Positions 1 to 6,800 of a DNA stretch of 64,000 nucleotides are shown here, in pieces. The notes under the pieces were generated by a model. That model was not told the DNA's origin and did no database searches. It saw only the letters and a list, made by a program, of their open reading frames with translations. Position 1 is the first letter of the stretch, and each line of letters opens with the position of its first letter. Both the position numbers and the translations under genes were made by a program. The DNA comes from Paractinoplanes brasiliensis (GTDB taxonomy: Bacteria; Actinomycetota; Actinomycetes; Mycobacteriales; Micromonosporaceae), in contig NZ_SNWR01000002.1 of the NCBI RefSeq assembly GCF_004362215.1, positions 1,984,001 through 2,048,000 on the forward strand, in the 5' to 3' direction.

Positions 1-27
1 CGCCCGCGCGGACCCGTCGCGTCCGGA

Positions 28-1275
28 TCAGGCTGTCCGGTTTCGCACCATGCCGTGCGGGTCGAGCACGTACTTCTTGGCCGCGCCCTGGTCGAAGTCC
101 TGATAGCCCTGCGGGGCCTGGTCGAGCGGGATGGCCACCGCGTTGACGTTCTTCGCGATCTGCACCTTGTCGTGCAGGATCGCCATCATCAGGTTGCGGT
201 TGTACTTCATGACCGGGCACTGGCCGGTGACGAACGAGTGCGACTTGGCCCAGCCCAGGCCGAGACGCAACGACAGCGACCCCACCTTGGCGGCCTCGTC
301 GACGCCGCCCGGGTCGCCCGTGACGTACAGGCCGGGAATGCCGATCGCGCCGCCCGCGCGGGTCAGCTGCATCAGCGAGTTGAGCACCGTGGCGGGCTGT
401 TCCACCTCGGAGTCGGAGCCGTGGCCGCGGGCCTCGAAGCCGACCGCGTCGACGGCGGCGTCGACCAGCGGCTCGCCGATCGCCGGCCAGTCGTTGCCGA
501 GGATCCGGGAGACCTGCTCGACCGGGTCGCCCTGCGCCACGTTGATCGTTTCGCAGCCGAAGCTGCGGGCCTGCGCGAGCCGCTGCTCGTTGAGGTCGCC
601 CACGATGACGACCGCCGCGCCCAGCAGCCACGCGGAGGTGGCCGCCGCCAGGCCGACCGGGCCGGCGCCGGCGATGTAGACCGTCGAGCCGGAGGTGACG
701 CCCGCGCTGACGCAGCCGTGGTAGCCGGTCGGGAAGATGTCGGCCAGCATGGCCAGGTCGAGCGCCTTCTCGAGGGCCTGGTCGCGATCGGGGAATTTCA
801 GCAGGTTCCAGTCCGCGTACGGGACCAGCACGTACTCGGCCTGGCCGCCGACCCAGCCGCCCATGTCCACATAGCCGTACGCGGATCCGGGACGGTCGGG
901 GTTGACGTTCAGGCAGATCCCGGTCTTGCCCTCCTTGCAGTTGCGGCAGCGGCCGCAGGCGATGTTGAAGGGCACCGAGCAGATGTCGCCGGGCTTGATG
1001 AACTCGACGCCCGGCCCGACGTCGACGACCTCACCGGTGATTTCGTGGCCGAGCACCAGCCCCTGGGGTGCGGTGGTGCGCCCGCGCACCATGTGCTGAT
1101 CGCTGCCGCAGATGTTGGTGGCGACCGTCTTGAGGATCGCGCCGTGCGGCACCTTGCGCCCGACATTCAGTTTGTTGACGCCGGGCCCGTCCTTCAACTC
1201 GTACGTGGGGTAGTCGATGGAGTGGACCTCGACCTTGCCGGGTCCCTCGTAGACCACCGCGCGATTGGCTGGCAT
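28..1275 (-). CDS. fdhA: Glutathione-independent formaldehyde dehydrogenase (zinc MDR family)
   Basis: This 415-residue protein matches the FdhA class of zinc-dependent medium-chain dehydrogenases, which oxidise formaldehyde to formate with NAD+ in the cytosol without added glutathione. Visible signatures are the catalytic-zinc motif NICGSDQH, GHEITGEV, the four-cysteine structural-zinc lobe (C-G-R-C-R-N-C, then GKTGIC), the phrase AYGYVDMGGWVGGQAEY and the Rossmann loop GAGPVGLAAA. The start at 1275 is chosen because the protein then begins MPANRAVVYEGPGKVEV, as in the family, and a GGGAGG ribosome site lies five bases upstream. A longer frame to 1347 adds an arginine-rich tail without family support. 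It is transcribed away from the next gene and has no operon partner in view. Function is known from the family; substrate is not proven. Confidence 0.93.
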   Translation of the reverse strand: MPANRAVVYEGPGKVEVHSIDYPTYELKDGPGVNKLNVGRKVPHGAILKTVATNICGSDQHMVRGRTTAPQGLVLGHEITGEVVDVGPGVEFIKPGDICSVPFNIACGRCRNCKEGKTGICLNVNPDRPGSAYGYVDMGGWVGGQAEYVLVPYADWNLLKFPDRDQALEKALDLAMLADIFPTGYHGCVSAGVTSGSTVYIAGAGPVGLAAATSAWLLGAAVVIVGDLNEQRLAQARSFGCETINVAQGDPVEQVSRILGNDWPAIGEPLVDAAVDAVGFEARGHGSDSEVEQPATVLNSLMQLTRAGGAIGIPGLYVTGDPGGVDEAAKVGSLSLRLGLGWAKSHSFVTGQCPVMKYNRNLMMAILHDKVQIAKNVNAVAIPLDQAPQGYQDFDQGAAKKYVLDPHGMVRNRTA

Positions 1276-1518
1276 CGTTGCCTCCCATCGTCGTGTGGCG
1301 CCGGTGAGTGACGGTCTCGTCACGGCACCATGACCGCCATGTTTCACGAGCGGGGACCGAAACTGAACGGGCCGGGACGGCGACAGATACGCAATTGGTG
1401 ATAAGACTCCGGTCGGTCGGGTGTGCTCTTGTCGGCAGGACGGGGGATAGGACCGGCGTGACCGAAGTGACAGGATGGCCGTAGCCCTCCACCCCCGAGA
1501 AGTACCTGGACGACATTG

Positions 1519-4176
1519 ATGTCAGGCGGATCCCCTCTCCGCCCGGTCCGAGAGCTGTCCGCTCGGCCGGTTGTGCTCGCCGTGGGTGCCCTGCTGGCCA
1601 CGGCTTCGTTGATCGCTGCGCTGATCGTGCTGGAACCGCGGGTCGTGGCCGGCTTCCTGACGGCCTGCTCGGCCGTGACGGCGGCGGTGATGGTGCGCGC
1701 CGCCGTGCAGCGCCGGACAGCCGGGCCCCGCCTGCGGGTGTTCGCCCTGGCCACCGGCATCGGCCTGACCGCCGCGGCGGGCGCGGCCAGTGGGGCGGCC
1801 ATGCTGGTGGCACCCGGTGCGCTGGTCGGCGGTGTCCCCCTGCAGGCCGAGATTCCCCTGGTCACGCTCTTCCTGGTGGCGATCACCTTCCTGCCGGCGA
1901 TCCTGCGCCCGCAGCAGCACCGCGACTCGCTGGTCAGGCTGCGCGTCGGGCTCGACGTGCTCGGCGTGACCGCGTGTCTGCTGTTCGTCGCGTGGATGCT
2001 GCTCCTCGGCACGGGCGAGCGCCGCGGCGCGTCGATCACCGCGTTGATCTGCGGCGCGACGGCCGCCGCCGCGGTCGCCGTCAACGGGGTGCACTCGCTG
2101 CGGCAACGCGCCGCCCTCCAGTGGTGCGGCCCGGCCGCGGCACTGGTCCTGATCGGTTTGACCGCGCTGGTCATCGGCATGGACTACACGAAGGACATGG
2201 ACGCCGGGATCGCCGCGGTGGCCGGGGCGGCCGCGATCAACGTCGCCGCCGGGCTGCTCTGGTTCGGTTCGGTGCGTCTCTCCCCCGACGAGAGCCCGAT
2301 GCCGCCGCCCGGCAGCGAGTCGTCGGCCGGCTTCCCGCTGCTGGCTCTGCCGGTGCTCGGTTCGGCCCTGGTCACCGTCCATCACCTGCTCAACGGCGGC
2401 GGGCCCGACGCCACGGCCATCGCGCTGGGCTCGGTGGCGATCACGGCCGTGGCGGCGCGCGAGTGGGTGTCGTCGGTCGCGCTGCGCCGCCAGGCCGGGC
2501 ACCTCACCGACCAGGGCAACCGGTTGCGCAGCCTGATGTTCGGCTCCGGCGACGTCGCCATGGTGCTCGACTCGAACCTGGCCGTGCGCTGGCAGTCGGC
2601 GGCCGCGGCCCGCCAGTTCGGTCTCTCCGACCAGGAGGTGCTGGGCCGGGCGGTCACCGCGCTGGTGCACCCCGACCAGGCCGAGGCCGTGCACGCCCAC
2701 CTGCTGGAACGCCTGAGCGGAGACAGTGACGGCGACGGCGCCCTGGCCGTACGCCTGCGGGACGGTTTCGGCCGGTGGCGCGAGACGGAGTGGACCACCA
2801 GCGGCGCCGACCCCGCCGAGCCCGGGCACACGCTGGTCGTGCACGTCCGCGACGTCACCAACATGCGCGACCTCGAGCAGGCGCTGCGCGAGTCCACGCA
2901 CCGCGACCGCCAGACCGGCCTGGCCAACCGGGAGGGCCTGGTCCGCGCGGCCGAGCTGACCCCCGACGCCGGCGCGATGATCGTCGTCGAGCTGGGCGGG
3001 CTGACCGCGATCGGCGACGTGCGCGGGCGCGACCTGGCCGAGTCGGTGCTGGTCGAGGCGGCCCGGCGGCTGCGCACCCAGGTGCCGGGCTCCGACATCC
3101 CGGCCCGCATCGGCGAGACGCGGTTCGCCGTGCTCACCCACAGCGGCGCCGTACGGGCCCACCTGCTCGCCGGTCAGCTGGTCAACACGCTGTCCGCGCC
3201 CTACCTGACGGCCGGCACGGTCTCGCATCTGTCGGCGTGGGGCGGCCTGGCCGACGGCAGCGCGGACCACGACACCGACGAGGTGATCCGCCGGGCGGCG
3301 CTCGCGCTGCGGTCCGTACGCTCCGGCCCGCCGGGCGCCGTCGAATGGTACGAGACCGAGATGGAGACCCGGCTGCTGCGCCGCTCGACGCTGGAGCAGG
3401 ACCTGCCGGGCGCTGTCACCCGGGGTGAGATCGACGTGCGTTACCAGCCCGTCCTCGAGCTGGACGGGCGCCGGCCGGTCGGGGTCGAGGCGCTGCCCGT
3501 GTGGCGGCATCCGCGGCTGGGCCTGGTGCCGGCCGACGAGCTGCAGGCCGTGGCCGAGGACCTGGGCCTGCGCAGCCAGGTCGAGCAGGCGGTGCTGCAG
3601 CGCTCGTGCCGTTTGCTGGCCCGGTGGCGGCACCTGCACGACACCCTGTGGCTGGCGGTCAACGTGCGCCCGCGGCAGCTCGTCGACCCGGCCTTCCAGG
3701 CGACGCTCGAAACGACGCTGGAGGATCACGAGTTGCCGCACGCGGCCCTGGTCATCGAGATCGCCGAGCAACACCTTTCCGACGTACGCGAGGACGGGCG
3801 CCAGCCGCCGGTCGAGGAGATCGCCGCCCAGCTGGGCCGGTTGCGGGCGGCCGGGGTACGCACGGCGGTCGACAACTTCGGCACCGGACCCACCTCGCTG
3901 AGCCGCCTGCGCATCCTCCCGATCGACCTGCTCAAGATCGACCGTGCGGTGTTCGCCGACCCGGTCGAGACGTTCCGGCAGGCCGGCGCGGTGATGGACG
4001 TGGCTGTGACGCTGGGGCGCCGGCTCGGCATGGAGGTCATCGCGCACGGCCTCGAGGAGACCCTGGACCTCGACACGGCCCGGTCCGCGGGCTGCCGGCT
4101 CGGCCAGGGCGACCTGCTGGGTCCCGCCATGCCCGCCGAGCACCTGGAAGCGCTGCTGGAGCAAACGCGGGTGTAG
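1519..4176 (+). CDS. Membrane PAS-GGDEF-EAL protein with degenerate catalytic motifs
   Basis: About 885 residues. The N-terminal 320 residues hold roughly ten hydrophobic helices, followed by a PAS domain (about 338-450), a GGDEF domain (about 460-610) and an EAL domain (about 625-880). Such proteins make or break cyclic di-GMP. Here the GGDEF signature reads GETRF, which should abolish cyclase activity. The EAL domain keeps EAL but has DN instead of the paired aspartates (VDNFGTG), and H where the conserved glutamate of the VIAEG motif should be (VIAHG). Phosphodiesterase activity is therefore doubtful too. I infer a membrane sensor that binds or relays c-di-GMP rather than turning it over. 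A TTG at 1516 immediately precedes the ATG used here; the ribosome site is weak. Confidence 0.9.
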   Translation: MSGGSPLRPVRELSARPVVLAVGALLATASLIAALIVLEPRVVAGFLTACSAVTAAVMVRAAVQRRTAGPRLRVFALATGIGLTAAAGAASGAAMLVAPGALVGGVPLQAEIPLVTLFLVAITFLPAILRPQQHRDSLVRLRVGLDVLGVTACLLFVAWMLLLGTGERRGASITALICGATAAAAVAVNGVHSLRQRAALQWCGPAAALVLIGLTALVIGMDYTKDMDAGIAAVAGAAAINVAAGLLWFGSVRLSPDESPMPPPGSESSAGFPLLALPVLGSALVTVHHLLNGGGPDATAIALGSVAITAVAAREWVSSVALRRQAGHLTDQGNRLRSLMFGSGDVAMVLDSNLAVRWQSAAAARQFGLSDQEVLGRAVTALVHPDQAEAVHAHLLERLSGDSDGDGALAVRLRDGFGRWRETEWTTSGADPAEPGHTLVVHVRDVTNMRDLEQALRESTHRDRQTGLANREGLVRAAELTPDAGAMIVVELGGLTAIGDVRGRDLAESVLVEAARRLRTQVPGSDIPARIGETRFAVLTHSGAVRAHLLAGQLVNTLSAPYLTAGTVSHLSAWGGLADGSADHDTDEVIRRAALALRSVRSGPPGAVEWYETEMETRLLRRSTLEQDLPGAVTRGEIDVRYQPVLELDGRRPVGVEALPVWRHPRLGLVPADELQAVAEDLGLRSQVEQAVLQRSCRLLARWRHLHDTLWLAVNVRPRQLVDPAFQATLETTLEDHELPHAALVIEIAEQHLSDVREDGRQPPVEEIAAQLGRLRAAGVRTAVDNFGTGPTSLSRLRILPIDLLKIDRAVFADPVETFRQAGAVMDVAVTLGRRLGMEVIAHGLEETLDLDTARSAGCRLGQGDLLGPAMPAEHLEALLEQTRV

Positions 4177-4242
4177 ATCCTGTCGATCGCCGGGGAGCGA
4201 AATCGTCATCTCCCGACAGCAACCGATGGAAGGATCACCGAC

Positions 4243-4611
4243 ATGCGTTACACGCTGCTGTTCCACTACCAGGAGGCGACCACCGAGGAGCTCGGCCCCG
4301 AGCTGCTGGCCGAGGGGCAGCGGGCCATGACCAGTTACGCGGCGACCCTGCACGCAGCCGGGGTGCTGATCGGCGGCGAGGTGCTGCACACGTCCGAGCT
4401 TTCCACCACCGTACGGGTCGCCGACGGCGCGACGCGGGTGCAGGACGGCCCGTTCGCCGACACCAAGGAACAGCTCGGCGGCACGATCGTGATCGACGTG
4501 CCCGACCTGGACGCCGCGATCGAGTGGGCGCGGCAGGCCCCGCAGGCGCAGTGGGGCACGGTCGAGGTCCGCCCCGTCGCCACGTACCTGGTGGACGGTG
4601 TGTGGAGTTGA
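4243..4611 (+). CDS. YCII-related DGPF-domain protein, sigma-factor partner
   Basis: A 122-residue protein of the YCII/DGPF family, recognised by the motif QDGPFADTKEQLGG, which contains the name-giving DGPF, and by the ferredoxin-like pattern of the rest. The biochemical role of the family is unsettled. DGPF proteins are encoded next to ECF42 sigma factors in many actinobacteria, and this one overlaps such a gene by ten bases. The ATG at 4243 has an AAGGA ribosome site at a normal distance. It lies 66 bases behind the GGDEF-EAL gene, so it may be in the same transcript or have its own promoter. The family call is firm; any role as sensor or effector of the sigma factor is inference. Confidence 0.9.
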   Translation: MRYTLLFHYQEATTEELGPELLAEGQRAMTSYAATLHAAGVLIGGEVLHTSELSTTVRVADGATRVQDGPFADTKEQLGGTIVIDVPDLDAAIEWARQAPQAQWGTVEVRPVATYLVDGVWS

Positions 4612-5777
4612 CCGAGCAGGCCCGCGCCGCCGCCGACCGGGCCGCGCGGGCCTCGTACGGGAAGCTTGTCGCCCTGCTGGCGGCCCCCGACGGTGACCTT
4701 GCCCGAGCGGAGGACGCGCTGGCCGGGGCGTTCGAGGAGGCCCTGCGCCGGTGGCCCGTGACCGGTGTGCCCGCGAACCCGGAGGGATGGCTGCTCACCG
4801 TGGCCCGTAACCGCCGCCGCGACGGGTGGAAGTCGGCCGCCGCGCGCACCGCCGCCCCGCTCGACGAGGCCGGCGCCGCCGTCGACCCGTTCGCCGACCA
4901 CGACCCGTACGGGATCGGCGACAAGCGGCTGGAGCTGCTGTTCGTCTGCGCGCACCCGGCGATCGACGAGTCCGCCCGTACGCCGTTGATGTTGCAGACC
5001 GTCCTCGGTTTCGAGGCCGCCGAGATCGCCCGCGCGTACGCCGTCCCGGCCGCGACGATGGCGCAACGGCTGGTCCGGGCCAAGAGGCGGATCAAACAGG
5101 CCCGTATCCCGTTCGCCGTGCCGGACCGCCGCGTGATGCCGGAGCGGCTGCCCCCGGTGCTGGAGGCGGTGTACGGCTGCGCCGCCATCGCGTGGCGCGG
5201 CGACATCGGCGAGGCTCAGTACCTGGCCGTCACGCTGGCCGCGTTGCTCGGCGACGAGGCCGAGGCCTGGGGTCTGGCCGCCCTGACCACGTTCGTCCTG
5301 GCCCGCCACAGGTCCTCGTTCGTGCCGCTGGACCAGCAGGACCCGTCCGACTGGGACGCGGCGCTGGTGGACGAGGGCGAGGCCTACCTGCGCCGCGCTC
5401 GCCCGGCCGGTCCGCCCGGGCGTTTCCAGCTGGAGGCAGCTGTCCAGGCCGTCCACTGTGACCGCCGCCGGACCGGCGCGACCGACTGGCCCGCCCTCCA
5501 TACCCTGTACGCGGCCCTGCTCGCGGTCGCTCCCAGCCTGGGCGCCCGGGTCGCGGCGGCCACAGTGACCGGACGGATCGCCGGGCCCGAGGCAGGACTG
5601 GCCGCGCTGCCGAGCGGCGCTGAGTTGTTCCAGCCGTACTGGGCGGCCCGCGCCGACCTGCTCGCCCGCGTCGGTCGTGACGCCTCGGCGGCGTACCGCA
5701 AAGCGGCCGAGCTCACCGACGATCCAGAGGTTGCCGCGTACCTGCGTGGCCGAGCCGGCGGCGAACCCACCGCCTGA
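4602..5777 (+). CDS. ECF42-type RNA polymerase sigma factor with long C-terminal extension
   Basis: A 391-residue sigma factor. The first 190 residues carry sigma2 (LARAEDALAGAFEEALRRWP, then GWLLTVARNRRRD) and sigma4 (GFEAAEIARAYAVPAATMAQ, then RLVRAKRRI). The remaining 200 residues form the helical TPR-like extension typical of the ECF42 group (PPVLEAVYGCAAIAW onward). ECF42 factors have no anti-sigma factor and depend on this extension. Their usual targets are the adjacent DGPF genes, which agrees with the overlap here. The GTG at 4602 overlaps the upstream stop by ten bases; a TTG at 4608 giving a TTGA overlap is the alternative. No -35/-10 of the autoregulated type was identified with confidence. 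Confidence 0.9.
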   Translation: MELTEQARAAADRAARASYGKLVALLAAPDGDLARAEDALAGAFEEALRRWPVTGVPANPEGWLLTVARNRRRDGWKSAAARTAAPLDEAGAAVDPFADHDPYGIGDKRLELLFVCAHPAIDESARTPLMLQTVLGFEAAEIARAYAVPAATMAQRLVRAKRRIKQARIPFAVPDRRVMPERLPPVLEAVYGCAAIAWRGDIGEAQYLAVTLAALLGDEAEAWGLAALTTFVLARHRSSFVPLDQQDPSDWDAALVDEGEAYLRRARPAGPPGRFQLEAAVQAVHCDRRRTGATDWPALHTLYAALLAVAPSLGARVAAATVTGRIAGPEAGLAALPSGAELFQPYWAARADLLARVGRDASAAYRKAAELTDDPEVAAYLRGRAGGEPTA

Positions 5778-6102
5778 CCGGGACGTCAGGCTGCGCCCGT
5801 GACCGGCCGGCGAAGGCGATCACGAGCAGGGGATCGGCGCCCCGCGCGAAGAGCTGTTCCGGGGCGGTGGAAACGGCCGCCAAAGGCCTGCGGGCGCTGG
5901 TTCAGGACCAAGCCTTCATGGAGCTCGTGGAGAACTACACCAACGACACCGAATTTGTGGCCCTCTGTGAACGCCTCCGAAACGAGGCCCTCCGAGCGAG
6001 ACCGTCCGCCGCCGCGAGCTGAGTTGAAATGGAACAGTCGCAAACGTTCCGGGCCCTGATGCCATCTTCGGTACAAACATTCTGCGGTACGCCTGGTGCG
6101 AG
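5778..6102. other. Intergenic stretch with only a 51-codon open frame
   Basis: These 325 bases separate the sigma factor from the GntR regulator, which converge on it. The only protein-like content is the short frame listed at 5867-6022. The stretch around 5900-5990 is noticeably less GC-rich than the flanking genes. I see no terminator hairpin strong enough to call. Confidence 0.5.
5867..6022 (+). pseudogene. Possible 51-residue gene remnant
   Basis: The frame begins at a GTG and reads VETAAKGLRALVQDQAFMEL, followed by an acidic, protein-like stretch ending in SAAAS. The composition looks like a real helical domain and not like an antisense shadow, and the local GC content is lower than in the neighbours. 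There is no ribosome site before the GTG and no alternative start upstream in frame. It may be the surviving C-terminus of a lost gene, or a small protein whose start I cannot place. I do not recognise the family. Confidence 0.25.
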
Positions 6103-6783
6103 TCATGGTCGCGGCGTGGCGGGGGCGGCGAGGCGGTTGATCAGCAGGCGGCCGGTTGCTTCCAGGTGGGCGCGCATGGCGGACTCGGCGGCGGGGGCGT
6201 CGCGGCGGAGCACGGCGGTGATGACCGGCTCGTGTTCGGCGTGGATCTCGGCCAGGGTGCGGCCGCTCGCTGTGGTGGGTGGGCCGAGCAGGGCTGTGGT
6301 CGAGCGGAGCTGGGCCACGATGGCGGCTGCCCGGTTGTTGGCGGCTGTGCGTAGCAGCAGGTCGTGCAGGGCGCGGTCGGCGGGCCAGAACGCGGCCTCG
6401 TCACCAGCCGCGACCGCCGATGCCATTGCGGCGAGTGCCTGGCGCAGGGCGGCGTGCTGATCCGGCGTACCGGAAAGGGCTGCTTTGGCGGCCGCAGCGG
6501 GTTCCAGCGCCAGGCGGATCTCGACGATCTCCTCGACGTCATGGGCGCGTGGGGGCAGCACCCGGAAGCCGCGGTTGCGCCGGATCTCGACCAGGCCCGC
6601 CTCGGCCAGCCGCAGCATGCCCTCGCGGACGGGGCTGCGCGAGACGCCGAGCAGTTCGGCGAGCTGATAGACCGAGTACGTCTCGTCGGGCACGAGCTGA
6701 CCGGACGCGACCCCGTCACGCACGGCCTGAGCGACGCCGTCGGCCAGCGAGGGGGCCTCGGGCGGGAGGCGCAGAGTCGTCAC
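6103..6783 (-). CDS. GntR-family (FCD/FadR-type) transcriptional regulator
   Basis: A 226-residue regulator. Residues 10-75 are the GntR winged helix (YSVYQLAELLGVSRSPVREG, then MLRLAEAGLVEI). The rest is the all-helical FCD ligand domain, with D-x-x-x-H type metal/ligand positions (ADRALHDLLL) and late histidines (IHAEHEPVI). FCD members often sense carboxylates such as lactate, glycolate or gluconate, which suits the divergent 2-hydroxyacid dehydrogenase gene. The GTG at 6783 is preferred because a -10-like TAACAT lies seven bases before it, giving a leaderless message. An ATG at 6792 is in frame but falls inside the palindrome shared with the divergent promoter. Autorepression from that palindrome is an inference. 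Confidence 0.88.
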   Translation of the reverse strand: MTTLRLPPEAPSLADGVAQAVRDGVASGQLVPDETYSVYQLAELLGVSRSPVREGMLRLAEAGLVEIRRNRGFRVLPPRAHDVEEIVEIRLALEPAAAAKAALSGTPDQHAALRQALAAMASAVAAGDEAAFWPADRALHDLLLRTAANNRAAAIVAQLRSTTALLGPPTTASGRTLAEIHAEHEPVITAVLRRDAPAAESAMRAHLEATGRLLINRLAAPATPRP

Positions 6784-6785
6784 GA

Positions 6786-6797
6786 GTAACATGTTAC
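6786..6797. promoter_or_regulatory. 12-bp palindrome holding two divergent -10 boxes
   Basis: GTAACATGTTAC is a perfect palindrome. Read on either strand it contains TAACAT, a TAnnnT -10 element. On the plus strand this puts the start point at about 6799, next to the ATG at 6801. On the minus strand it puts it at about 6784, next to the GTG at 6783. The same symmetric sequence is a plausible GntR dimer site. Confidence 0.6.
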
Positions 6798-6800
6798 GGC

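Noticed and set aside
1522..4389. 955-codon frame on the minus strand
   Set aside because: It is the antisense shadow of the GGDEF-EAL gene; composition is Gln/Arg/His-rich and no domain is seen.
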